Shown: piece by piece, positions 42,833 to 50,566 of the stretch
How positions within the stretch are numbered: position 1 is the first letter of the stretch
Layout of the letters: the number at the start of each line of letters is the position of its first letter
NCBI GenBank assembly: GCA_938043965.1
Contig: CALIQQ010000016.1
Coordinates: forward strand, 22,777 to 86,776
Source of the DNA: an uncultured Candidatus Saccharibacteria bacterium
GTDB taxonomy: Bacteria > Patescibacteriota > Saccharimonadia > Saccharimonadales > Saccharimonadaceae
Direction of reading: 5' to 3'
Length of the DNA: 64,000 bases
The notes under the pieces: model-generated
Seen by the model: only the letters and a program-made list of their open reading frames with translations
Told to the model about the DNA's origin: nothing
Database searches by the model: none
Made by a program: the position numbers and the translations under genes

Positions 42833-43786
42833 TTAGTATTTATAAAAACCTTCGCCAGTGCTACAACCCAGTTTTCCAGCTTCAATATATTCTTTCAAAA
42901 CCTTTTTCATACCCCTAAAATTGTATGGCATCATCATTTTCTTTAGCAGCGGACTAATTGGGCGTGGCACTTTTTGATATTGTTCCACCACGTTATAAAC
43001 CGTATTTAGCCCCACCACATCCATAATTTGAAATGGGCCTTTCGGTGCGCCCGTGCTAATCGTCCAGGCCTTATCGATACTCTCCGGGTCTGAAATTCCA
43101 TTCACATATAAATCTAGTCCATTCAGCAGTAACGGTACCAACATCGAGTTTAAAAGATATCCTGATTTTTCTTTGCGAATTGGCAGCGGTACCATATTCA
43201 TCGACTCTGCGATTTTCATTACAGTTTCAAATGCTTCGTCGCTCGTTTGTGGCTGCGACATCACCTCCGTAATGTTATTTTTGAAAATCATATTTGCAAA
43301 ATGCATTGACAAATAGCGATCCGGTCGTCCAGTGTAATTCACAAAAGTTGATGGCAACATCGTTGATGAATTAGTCGCTAGCACCGTCTTTTCATCCATC
43401 AGTGGCGCCAACATTTGGTAAAACTTAATCTTATCCGCCTTCACTTCTGGCACCGACTCAATCACTAGATCCGCCTTCTTCACCGCCGCCCCAAGGTCTA
43501 ACTCGAATTTCAATCTTTTTTCCGCCTGCTCGACTTTTTCACGACAAATCTGCGCCTTAAAATCACCTTTTTTCGCAATGCCATTTGCCCACTCCTTCGT
43601 GGCTTTATCTGCCATTTTTTCGATCATTTTCAGGTAACTTTCTTTTATACTTGCCAGTTTCTTTTTCGCCCGCTCAATACTACCTTCGCTACGTAGCCAA
43701 ATCGTCACTTCATGTCCAGTATAAGCTGCCTGAAATGCAATTTGACTCCCCAGTACGCCTCCACCCGCTACTACAATTTTTTTCAT
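42833..43786 (-). CDS. 3-hydroxyacyl-CoA dehydrogenase
   Basis: A 317-aa protein with NAD-binding VVAGGGVLGSQIAFQAA (5-21), the VIESVPEV block, LATNSSTMLPS, the catalytic SMHFANM segment and a C-terminal GxxGxG/EYIEAGKLG domain including STGEGFYKY. All match HBDH/FadB-type dehydrogenases that interconvert 3-hydroxyacyl-CoA and 3-oxoacyl-CoA. No thiolase, hydratase or acyl-CoA gene is in the window, so the physiological role is unclear. An AGAGAGGT site precedes the ATG. Confidence 0.93.
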   Translation of the reverse strand: MKKIVVAGGGVLGSQIAFQAAYTGHEVTIWLRSEGSIERAKKKLASIKESYLKMIEKMADKATKEWANGIAKKGDFKAQICREKVEQAEKRLKFELDLGAAVKKADLVIESVPEVKADKIKFYQMLAPLMDEKTVLATNSSTMLPSTFVNYTGRPDRYLSMHFANMIFKNNITEVMSQPQTSDEAFETVMKIAESMNMVPLPIRKEKSGYLLNSMLVPLLLNGLDLYVNGISDPESIDKAWTISTGAPKGPFQIMDVVGLNTVYNVVEQYQKVPRPISPLLKKMMMPYNFRGMKKVLKEYIEAGKLGCSTGEGFYKY

Positions 43787-43871
43787 TTTTTACCTCTCTT
43801 TTTCATATTTTCATTCATTTTTACAATTTTTGTAAAAATTAACATCTATTTTCAATTTTTCCATAAAAAAA

Positions 43872-43948
43872 TGGTACACCCGACAGGATTCGAACCTACG
43901 ACCTTTTGCTCCGCAAGCAAACGCTCTATCCAGCTGAGCTACGGGTGC
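43872..43948 (-). tRNA. tRNA-Arg (anticodon GCG)
   Basis: A 77-nt cloverleaf on the minus strand: acceptor GCACCCG / CGGGTGT, D-arm GCTC/GAGC, anticodon stem TTTGC/GCAAA with loop TTGCGGA, T-loop TTCGAAT, and encoded CCA. GCG replaces the usual bacterial ACG (ICG) for CGU/CGC codons. Confidence 0.95.
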
Positions 43949-44102
43949 CCATACTTATCTAATTTGGTGTGGATACCGCTACAGTCTTAAAAAATAATTC
44001 TGCAGCGATTCCACCTAGAAATTAAATGAGCATCGTATTGCTACGACACTTCTACTCTATCATATTTTCCTCTTTATTTCAAGAGAAATTTCTAAAACTG
44101 AT

Positions 44103-44190
44103 TGGCGGAAGCGAGAGGATTCGAACCTCCGAGACCTTTCGGCCCACACGATTTCGAGTCGTGCGCCTTCAACCACTCGGCCACGCTTCC
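44103..44190 (-). tRNA. tRNA-Ser (anticodon CGA)
   Basis: An 88-nt class II tRNA: acceptor GGAAGCG, anticodon stem CACGA/TCGTG with loop CTCGAAA, long variable arm, T-loop TTCGAAT, encoded CCA. Confidence 0.95.
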
Positions 44191-44286
44191 ACATCCTATC
44201 TTATCACAAAAACCAGTTTCAACATAATTTTTGCGAAAACCCCTATTTATATGTTATATTTAAAGTAACAAAGTGAGGAGAAAAAC

Positions 44287-45126
44287 ATGCCAGTAGAAAA
44301 ATCTGATATCGCCAACATTTATGATCATCAAGCTATTTCTGAAAGCCCAAAAAAAACGAAAAAGACTACTAACGCCCCAAAGCGAAAACTCACTAAAAAT
44401 CGCTTAAAGGCTAAGATTTTAGGCGCTTACTATGGGCACCCTGCTCATGACATGAAACTTATCGTAGTCACCGGCACCACTGGCAAAACTACTGTCGCAA
44501 ACTTCATCTATCACATCCTCACTGAAGCTGGTGAACATGCTGCCGTACTTGCCTCCGAAGGCGCGATTAAAACCGGTATGCTTCACAAATTTCTCGCTGA
44601 CGCCTGGAAAGCCGGCGTCAACTACGTTGTCACTACCGCTCCTGCCGAGTCACTTGAAGACGACCTTTTCGCCGAATTAGATATTTTTGCCGCCGTTCTG
44701 ACCGATTACATTCCTTCTCGCATTAACGACCAGTCCGCTACTGATTATGAAGCTGCTGATGACACACTCTTTGATCTAAAACCAAGCTATGTCGTTCTAA
44801 ACCGTGACGACATTCACTATCCTGATTTTGAAAAATCTTTCACCGGCGCCACTGCCACTTTCACTTACGGGGAAGATCGCGATTCAACCGTTCGCATCGA
44901 GGCCTCAAGACTCTACAAACTTGGCTCCGAAGCCAGTCTGCGTTTTGACGGTCGTCTCTTTACCGTAGCCAGCTTCCTTCCAGAAAAGCCAACTGTTTCT
45001 TATATGGCTTGCGCCGCTGCACTAGCCTCCGCTCTCGGTCTCGATTCAAAAGCCATCGAAAATGGTATCGCTGCCTACGACCCGAACCACCTTCTCGCTA
45101 CACCTGAATCCGAAGCTAAAAAATAG
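44287..45126 (+). CDS. Truncated Mur-ligase-like protein (MurE paralogue lacking the C-terminal domain)
   Basis: A 279-aa protein with a basic N-terminus, P-loop VTGTTGKTTVANF (about 61-73) and a central-domain pattern like MurE, but it ends near residue 279 at AYDPNHLLA, before the C-terminal ligase domain that binds the amino-acid substrate. The acidic catalytic segment is recognisable only loosely. It may be a regulatory or repurposed Mur-fold ATPase. A complete murE is 130 bp away on the other strand, pointing to duplication and divergence. GAGGAG precedes the ATG. Confidence 0.75.
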   Translation: MPVEKSDIANIYDHQAISESPKKTKKTTNAPKRKLTKNRLKAKILGAYYGHPAHDMKLIVVTGTTGKTTVANFIYHILTEAGEHAAVLASEGAIKTGMLHKFLADAWKAGVNYVVTTAPAESLEDDLFAELDIFAAVLTDYIPSRINDQSATDYEAADDTLFDLKPSYVVLNRDDIHYPDFEKSFTGATATFTYGEDRDSTVRIEASRLYKLGSEASLRFDGRLFTVASFLPEKPTVSYMACAAALASALGLDSKAIENGIAAYDPNHLLATPESEAKK

Positions 45127-45252
45127 TTGAAGTTCGCCATAAAGCACAAAGAATAAATCATCATAGACCTAAAAGACAGAGCGCTAAAGACCTAAAAAAC
45201 CTAAAATCAAGACCAGCTAAAATCATTATTTAATTTTAACGCTAGCTAACTA

Positions 45253-46635
45253 CTACTTTCCGAGTATTCGCTTAATCGCGCACTCAGTTTCTTTTAAATC
45301 TTCAAACGGCTCAGCCCCATTTTTGCGTAAAATAGTTTTTTCATGCCCCTTACCCAAAATCAACACAATGTCGCCCTTTTTCGCCATCGCGCAAGCCCTT
45401 TCAATCGCCCTTCTGCGATCAAGTTCAAATAACACTTCCTTATCTAGCGTTTTACCCTGCCTTTCACAGCCCACCAAAAACATTTTTGCAATCGCTATCG
45501 GATCTTCGTCTCGTGAATCATCCTCTGTAATAATACAAATGTCTGCATATTTTGCCGCAATCTCACCTCGTTCGTCCCGTGTCGTTTCATCTCGACGACC
45601 CGCACCGCCAAATACCGCGATAATTCGGCCACGTTCATTTGGCGCCACCGATTCAAATACCTTCAAAAAGGCATCCGGCGTATGCGCATAATCCACAATC
45701 GCAGTAAAATTCTGGCCTAGGTCAATTCTATTCATTCTGCCCTCCACCGATTTTAATGCATAGATACCTTCTCGGATTTGTGTTTCATTTAGCCCTAGCC
45801 TTAGCCCAATTCCTGCCGCAAGCAACGTATTATAAACCGTAAACGCTCCAGGAATTTGCGTTTGAATTGTAAAATCCGACACCTTATATTTTGTGTCATC
45901 CGTTACACCCACCGCTTTTTCCGCTCGTTCAATTTCTATACCTTTAACTTCGTATGACACCCCCTCTGCGCTTAGTTCAATATTGCGTGCCCGTAGGCTC
46001 CCTTTTTTCACTCCATAAGTTAAGCCTTTTTTCACTTCATGCATAAAGAATACTGCACTCGCATCGTCCGCATTCGCAATTCCAAATTTTGCTTTTTTAA
46101 ACAATTTACATTTTGCTGCACGATATTTTTCAAAAGTTTTATGGTAATCTAAGTGTTCGTGCGTTAAATTTGTCATCCCAGCTACTTCAATTGGGATACC
46201 CAAAGTTCTAAATTGCGTCATTGCGTGCGAAGTCACTTCTAGCACCAAAAATTCCGCTCCCGCCTCATAAATTGTTTTCATTCGGCGATTCAAAGTCATC
46301 GAATCCACTGTTGTCATATGCTTTGTTTGCTGGTGCAGGCCATCTTCACCAGCCTTCAGGGAACCGTCATCGCCTTCAGTCCCCACCATTTCAGGCAACC
46401 CACCCCAAGCCACTGTCGTCATTAGTCCAGTCTTATATCCCGCCCGGCTTAACATCTTCCATACCAAAAACGCCGTCGAAGTTTTTCCGTTCGTCCCCGT
46501 AATTCCAATCACTGTCATTTTCTTGCCAGGGAAGCCATATCTTACTCCAGCCAACCCCGCCTTTAGAAAATGATATGGCAATACTATTTTGTTATAAAAC
46601 GGCACTCGGTCCATCAACTCAGTCTTTAAATTCAT
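45253..46635 (-). CDS. murE: UDP-N-acetylmuramyl-tripeptide synthetase (MurE-type ligase)
   Basis: A 460-aa Mur ligase with P-loop GITGTNGKTSTA (44-55), the TVDSMTLNRRMKTIYEAGAEFLVLEVTSHA block, MTNLTHEHLDYH, and a C-terminal domain with VDYAHTPDAFLKVFE and GKGHE. The motif that recognises the third amino acid reads TEDDSRDEDP in place of the usual DNPR (meso-DAP), so the added residue cannot be assigned. The N-terminal domain is shorter than in typical 490-aa MurE. Leaderless start. Confidence 0.92.
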   Translation of the reverse strand: MNLKTELMDRVPFYNKIVLPYHFLKAGLAGVRYGFPGKKMTVIGITGTNGKTSTAFLVWKMLSRAGYKTGLMTTVAWGGLPEMVGTEGDDGSLKAGEDGLHQQTKHMTTVDSMTLNRRMKTIYEAGAEFLVLEVTSHAMTQFRTLGIPIEVAGMTNLTHEHLDYHKTFEKYRAAKCKLFKKAKFGIANADDASAVFFMHEVKKGLTYGVKKGSLRARNIELSAEGVSYEVKGIEIERAEKAVGVTDDTKYKVSDFTIQTQIPGAFTVYNTLLAAGIGLRLGLNETQIREGIYALKSVEGRMNRIDLGQNFTAIVDYAHTPDAFLKVFESVAPNERGRIIAVFGGAGRRDETTRDERGEIAAKYADICIITEDDSRDEDPIAIAKMFLVGCERQGKTLDKEVLFELDRRRAIERACAMAKKGDIVLILGKGHEKTILRKNGAEPFEDLKETECAIKRILGK

Positions 46636-46641
46636 ATTTAA

Positions 46642-46647
46642 ATTATA
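46642..46647 (-). promoter_or_regulatory. Extended -10 box, leaderless start of murE
   Basis: ATGATATAAT on the minus strand, 6 nt before the ATG. Confidence 0.6.
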
Positions 46648-46694
46648 TCATGTTCATCGTTCGCTCCATCAAATGCCATCCTCACTTCGGTTAA

Positions 46695-46721
46695 TTAGCA
46701 CTCAAGCCTTGCAAGTGCTAA
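46695..46721 (+). promoter_or_regulatory. CIRCE operator (HrcA site) of groES-groEL
   Basis: TTAGCACTC, 9-nt spacer, AAGTGCTAA: the CIRCE inverted repeat with one mismatch (G to A) in the right arm. It overlaps the -35 region, as expected for HrcA repression of the heat-shock operon. Confidence 0.92.
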
Positions 46722-46736
46722 TTTTTGTGCTACAAT
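46709..46736 (+). promoter_or_regulatory. groES-groEL promoter
   Basis: TTGCAA (46709-46714), 16-nt spacer, extended TGC-TACAAT (46731-46736), followed by a GGCCG / CGGCC hairpin in the leader. Confidence 0.6.
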
Positions 46737-46793
46737 TACTTTAGAGGCCGCCATATTTACCGGCCATCCGTCAGTTAAAAGGAGGAAACTAAG

Positions 46794-47051
46794 ATGAAAT
46801 TAAAACCACTCAAAAGTCACGTTGTTGCTAAAAAAGAACAAGCCAAAAGCCAAACTGCTTCCGGACTACTGCTACCTGATACCAGCAAAGAATCCACCAC
46901 CTACGCCGTCGTCGAGAGTATCGGCCAAGACGTGAAAGACATCAAAGTTGGCGACAAAATTATCTATAAAGAGTATTCAACCACTAACGTTAAACTTGAA
47001 AACGAAGACTATATTATTGTTGAAGAAAAAGACATTCTAGCTACACTTTAA
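46794..47051 (+). CDS. groES: Co-chaperonin GroES
   Basis: An 85-aa protein, slightly shorter than usual. It shows KLKPLKSHVVAKKEQ, TASGLLLPD with the mobile loop following, and GDKIIYKEYSTTNVKLENEDYIIVEEKDILA at the C-terminus. It caps GroEL. An AAAGGAGG site precedes the ATG, and groEL follows after 11 nt. Confidence 0.96.
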   Translation: MKLKPLKSHVVAKKEQAKSQTASGLLLPDTSKESTTYAVVESIGQDVKDIKVGDKIIYKEYSTTNVKLENEDYIIVEEKDILATL

Positions 47052-47062
47052 GAAAGGAAATT

Positions 47063-48673
47063 ATGAAAGAAATCTATTACGAACAAGATGCTCGCGCTAA
47101 AGTCCTAAGCGGCGCTAAAAAACTTTACGACGCCGTCAAAGTCACTTACGGTCCAAAAGGGAAAAATGTTATCATCGAAAAAGAATATGGTGCTCCCGTC
47201 ATTACTCATGATGGCGTCACTGTCGCTGAAGCCGTCGATCTTGGCTCATCTAAAGAGACTCTTGGTGAAAAAGTCGGTGCTAACCTTATTAAGACTGCTG
47301 CTCAAAAACTCAATAAAGTTGCCGGTGACGGTACCACCACGGTCACAGTCCTTACCTATAACATCTTAGCTGAAGCCAATAAACTAATCGCTGCCGGTGT
47401 TAATCCAATGGAGCTTCGCAAAGAGATCGAAAAAGCCGGAGCCGATATCGTCAAAAAAATTGATCAACTTTCCGAAAAAATTGATGGCGACGATCAAAAA
47501 GTCGCTGAAGTTGCCACCATTTCCGCTGGCGATGCCACAATTGGTAAACTAATCGCTAACGTAATTAGTAAAATTGGCAAAGATGGAGTAGTTACCGTTG
47601 AAGCTGGACAAGGCCTCGATATGGAACAGGAAATTGTCGAAGGTTTTAATTATGATAAAGGCTACGCTTCCGCTTTCTTCGTCACCGATGTAAATCGCCA
47701 AGAAGCCATCATGGATAAACCGCTCATTCTTTTAACTGACAAAAAAATTACCTCCAGTGGCAATATCCTACCCCTCCTCGAAAAAGTTGCCGCTTCCGGT
47801 AAAAAAGATCTTGTCATTATTGCGGAAGAGGTTAGTGGCGAAGCCCTCAGTTTGCTCGTATTAAATAAACTAAAAGGCGTTTTTAATACCATTGTCCTAA
47901 AAGCTCCTGCATTTGGCGACAAACGCAAAGCTATCATGGAAGACTTAGCCGTTCTCACTGATGCTACCGTTGTATCTGAAGAAAAAGGCATGAAACTTGA
48001 AGAAGCCGGACTTGAAGTACTCGGCTCCGCCAAAAAAGTCATCGCCACCAAAGACGACTCCACTATCATCAAGGGTGCCGGTAGCTCCGCCGCCATCAAA
48101 GATCGTATCGAACTAATCGAAGCCCAGGCCGCACGTTCCAACTCCGACTACGAGAGGGGCGAATTTGAAAAACGCAAAGCTGCTCTTTCTGGCAAAGTTG
48201 CCGTCATTAAAGTCGGTGGCGCCACCGAACCTGAAATTGACGAGAAAAAATATCGCGTTGACGACGCCGTTTCTGCTACTCGCGCTGCTCTCTCCGAAGG
48301 CATCGTTGCTGGTGGTGGCGTCACTTTGGTCAATCTCACCAAAACTCTCAAAGGCTCCGACAATGGCACCGTCATTGTTAAAAATGCTTTGAAGGCACCA
48401 CTCATTCACATTCTCGAAAATGCTGGCCTGAACAGCCAAGCTCTACTTGCTGAAATCGAAAAAGCAGAGGCTGGCTTTGGCGTCGACGTTATGCATCCAG
48501 AACAGGGAATTACTAATCTCAAACAAGCTGGCGTAATTGATCCTACTCGTGTCACCCGTGAGGCCGTCCAAAACGCTATCAGCATCGCTGCTACTGCCAT
48601 CACTATGGGCGCACTCATCGTCAATGTGCCCGAGCCAAAAGCTTCAACACCAGCTGAAGATATGATGTACTAA
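47063..48673 (+). CDS. groEL: Chaperonin GroEL
   Basis: A 536-aa group I chaperonin with VTYGPKGKNVIIEK, the ATP-binding AGDGTTTVTVL, the apical domain with LLTDKKI and the C-terminal equatorial domain with ALRAALSEGIVAGGGV. The C-terminus ends PAEDMMY without the GGM repeats that line the cavity in E. coli GroEL. It is cotranscribed with groES under CIRCE control and followed by a strong terminator. Confidence 0.98.
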   Translation: MKEIYYEQDARAKVLSGAKKLYDAVKVTYGPKGKNVIIEKEYGAPVITHDGVTVAEAVDLGSSKETLGEKVGANLIKTAAQKLNKVAGDGTTTVTVLTYNILAEANKLIAAGVNPMELRKEIEKAGADIVKKIDQLSEKIDGDDQKVAEVATISAGDATIGKLIANVISKIGKDGVVTVEAGQGLDMEQEIVEGFNYDKGYASAFFVTDVNRQEAIMDKPLILLTDKKITSSGNILPLLEKVAASGKKDLVIIAEEVSGEALSLLVLNKLKGVFNTIVLKAPAFGDKRKAIMEDLAVLTDATVVSEEKGMKLEEAGLEVLGSAKKVIATKDDSTIIKGAGSSAAIKDRIELIEAQAARSNSDYERGEFEKRKAALSGKVAVIKVGGATEPEIDEKKYRVDDAVSATRAALSEGIVAGGGVTLVNLTKTLKGSDNGTVIVKNALKAPLIHILENAGLNSQALLAEIEKAEAGFGVDVMHPEQGITNLKQAGVIDPTRVTREAVQNAISIAATAITMGALIVNVPEPKASTPAEDMMY

Positions 48674-48680
48674 TTTCAGG

Positions 48681-48706
48681 AGTGCTGGCTCATCCAGCAC
48701 TTTTCT
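48681..48706 (+). terminator. Terminator of groES-groEL
   Basis: Perfect hairpin AGTGCTGG / CCAGCACT followed by TTTCTC, 8 nt after the groEL stop. Confidence 0.85.
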
Positions 48707-48713
48707 CTTCAGT

Positions 48714-48789
48714 CTTCATCCATTCGTTGCTCATTCATTCAGCGCTCATTCATCCAGCCCTCATCCATCTGTTACTCACTCATCCGACG
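48714..48789 (+). repeat. Imperfect tandem repeat of period 15, five units
   Basis: Units begin ctcattcattcagcg, ctcattcatccagcc, ctcatccatctgtta and ctcactcatccgacg, after a slightly longer first unit. Noncoding, between the groEL terminator and the next gene's terminator. Confidence 0.75.
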
Positions 48790-48798
48790 TTTACCCAT

Positions 48799-48831
48799 AA
48801 AAAATAGCCCAAGTAAAACTTGCGCTATTTT
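48799..48831. terminator. Terminator of the 151-aa gene (bidirectional)
   Basis: AAAATAGC-CAAGT pairs with ACTTG-GCTATTTT, with T-runs on the minus strand downstream of the gene that ends at 48839. Confidence 0.75.
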
Positions 48832-48838
48832 CTTTGTT

Positions 48839-49294
48839 TTATTCTGCTTCGTTAATTAAGTATAGCAGTGCTTCTGCTTTTTTCACATCATCCGTGATTT
48901 CTTTCGCTACTGCATATGCTTCAGCTACCATCTTTTGATCATGTGTTTCATCAATAATTTCTTTATAGAAATCAAATTTTTTATCAGCTTCTAGCGCCAC
49001 CTTATCCATCAATGGAATCAAGTCATGAATCATATTCTTTTTCATGTTTGATAGCTCAGTTTTTGGCGTTGCCGCCCTAAGCCCTGTTGGTTCTGCTGAA
49101 ATTGACTCTGGCCTGACTTTCGCTGGCGACAAAGACGCCATCGTTTGGTCTTCAATCGCTTCCGGCTCCGCATTCATTAGTCCAGCTGCTGGATCTAGCG
49201 CAGGCGCTGGCGGCATCCCTAAATCTGGCATAGCCGTCTCTTCACCCACTATTCCGTTGATTGCATTCTGCAAATCGTCGTTATTGTTGTTCAT
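48839..49294 (-). CDS. Hypothetical soluble protein
   Basis: A 151-aa acidic protein that I do not recognise. Residues 1-85 are Asn/Asp/Pro/Ala-rich and probably disordered. Residues 85-151 (MKKNMIHDLIPLMDKVALEADKKFDFYKEIIDETHDQ) look all-helical and resemble the helical domain found in several small Patescibacteria proteins. It has a GGTGGG ribosome site and its own terminator, so it is a single-gene unit. Confidence 0.7.
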   Translation of the reverse strand: MNNNNDDLQNAINGIVGEETAMPDLGMPPAPALDPAAGLMNAEPEAIEDQTMASLSPAKVRPESISAEPTGLRAATPKTELSNMKKNMIHDLIPLMDKVALEADKKFDFYKEIIDETHDQKMVAEAYAVAKEITDDVKKAEALLYLINEAE

Positions 49295-49365
49295 TTTCCC
49301 ACCTTTTTTAAATTATTATGACCTATAATCCCATCAATCATAACATAAACACGTTAAAACTACAA

Positions 49366-49836
49366 TTAAATTCTTAACTTGCGTACAATTTTATCTAACA
49401 CATCCAATTTTACTTCTTCCATTGGCAACCTTGCTCCGAACACGTCCACTATTTCCTCGCCCTGCTCTTTCGGAAAATACACCGTTACCGCCGGCGAAAA
49501 CCTTTTTCGTGGCATCAACACAATTGCAAAATTAGTATCATCTTGCAAGATCCCAAACGTTCGATAATTCTCAAACAAATATTGTTTTTCGCCCTCAACC
49601 AACCCTTTCGAGTTAACCGAATAGCGAATTTTTCTCGGCGGACGCAGCACGTAAATCAGCAGGGAAATCACACAGAGTATAATTACTGCCGTAAAAGTCC
49701 ACCATTTCAACCAGACCGATAGCGCCACCAGTGCTAGCCCCGCAGTCGCTAGCCCGATATACCATCCTGCATTTTTATCATGCGTGATATATTCTTCCGC
49801 TTCCCACTTAATCGTATTTTTCTTCGGTTCTACCAT
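49366..49836 (-). CDS. Hypothetical membrane protein, two helices
   Basis: A 156-aa protein of unknown family with WEAEEYITHDKNAGWYIG at the N-terminus, two transmembrane helices (about 25-43 and 47-66) and a soluble PH-like beta domain of about 85 residues. ATG 49836 is chosen because an AAGGGAG site lies 5 nt before it; the longer reading to 49872 overlaps the upstream gene. It lies 10 nt after the 214-aa membrane protein and is probably cotranscribed. Confidence 0.75.
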   Translation of the reverse strand: MVEPKKNTIKWEAEEYITHDKNAGWYIGLATAGLALVALSVWLKWWTFTAVIILCVISLLIYVLRPPRKIRYSVNSKGLVEGEKQYLFENYRTFGILQDDTNFAIVLMPRKRFSPAVTVYFPKEQGEEIVDVFGARLPMEEVKLDVLDKIVRKLRI

Positions 49837-49846
49837 TTTTACTCCC

Positions 49847-50491
49847 TTACATTGTTGGACTCTTAAAATCATGGAATTGCTGATAGATATTTTCCAGATT
49901 TTCGGTTATTTTTTTCGCAAATTGTTGCACTTTTACATTTTTTGTGCGCTCCACCACCCCTGAATTATATGCCCTCAGGTATGCAATCTGTAACGTAATT
50001 TCCCTTAGAAACACTCGGTCCAGCGTTCCACTCAATCTACCATCTTCTAGTTTTGCGTTTATTTTTTCATTGGTTGTTTTTTCGGTCGCCGCGATACCCG
50101 TCTTCTCTGAACCACTTAATTTTACTTTGTACTCACTTTCCAGCAATTTTTTTCCACTACCTAAAATCTCATTCAACGTACTTTTCAGTGATGCCGTCAA
50201 ATTTCTTAAATCCGAATTCTTCACTTCATTCGCATACTTCTGAAAGGTCTGTTTAGAAAGATATTCTGCCTGCCAATAACTTTGTTCCATCAAATCACGA
50301 TCTCTCGTATCAACCTTATTAAATTCTTTCGTCAGTGCAGAGACCCCAATTATTAGCAAAATCGCCACCCCCACAATCGCCAATGTCACCACATTAAAAA
50401 TTTTTGAGAGAAAATTATTACCACCCCCCGTCTTGTGGTTTGCATTATTACCATCTCCGGCAATTTGTTGAAGATAAGCCATTTTATCCAT
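49847..50491 (-). CDS. Hypothetical single-pass membrane protein with helical outer domain
   Basis: A 214-aa protein of unknown family. A polar N-terminus (residues 1-28) is followed by a transmembrane helix at about 30-52 and a long helical, coiled-coil-prone domain rich in Lys, Glu and Asn. There are no cysteines and no lipobox. It leads a two-gene transcript with the next membrane protein and has a leaderless start. Confidence 0.72.
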   Translation of the reverse strand: MDKMAYLQQIAGDGNNANHKTGGGNNFLSKIFNVVTLAIVGVAILLIIGVSALTKEFNKVDTRDRDLMEQSYWQAEYLSKQTFQKYANEVKNSDLRNLTASLKSTLNEILGSGKKLLESEYKVKLSGSEKTGIAATEKTTNEKINAKLEDGRLSGTLDRVFLREITLQIAYLRAYNSGVVERTKNVKVQQFAKKITENLENIYQQFHDFKSPTM

Positions 50492-50497
50492 AAGCTC

Positions 50498-50503
50498 ATT
50501 TTA
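50498..50503 (-). promoter_or_regulatory. Extended -10 box, leaderless start of the 214-aa gene
   Basis: TGATAAAAT on the minus strand, 6 nt before the ATG at 50491. Confidence 0.5.
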
Positions 50504-50549
50504 TCATATTTCACAGTTTTTTCCCATAAAATCAACAGATACACTATGC

Positions 50550-50555
50550 TATAAT
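50550..50555 (+). promoter_or_regulatory. Extended -10 box of dnaG
   Basis: ATGCTATAAT, 11 nt before the dnaG ATG, leaving a leader of about 4 nt. Confidence 0.6.
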
Positions 50556-50566
50556 ATCCATTAGAT

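Noticed and set aside
47662..48439. Minus-strand ORFs of 159 and 108 aa inside groEL
   Set aside because: Shadow frames of a strongly conserved gene.
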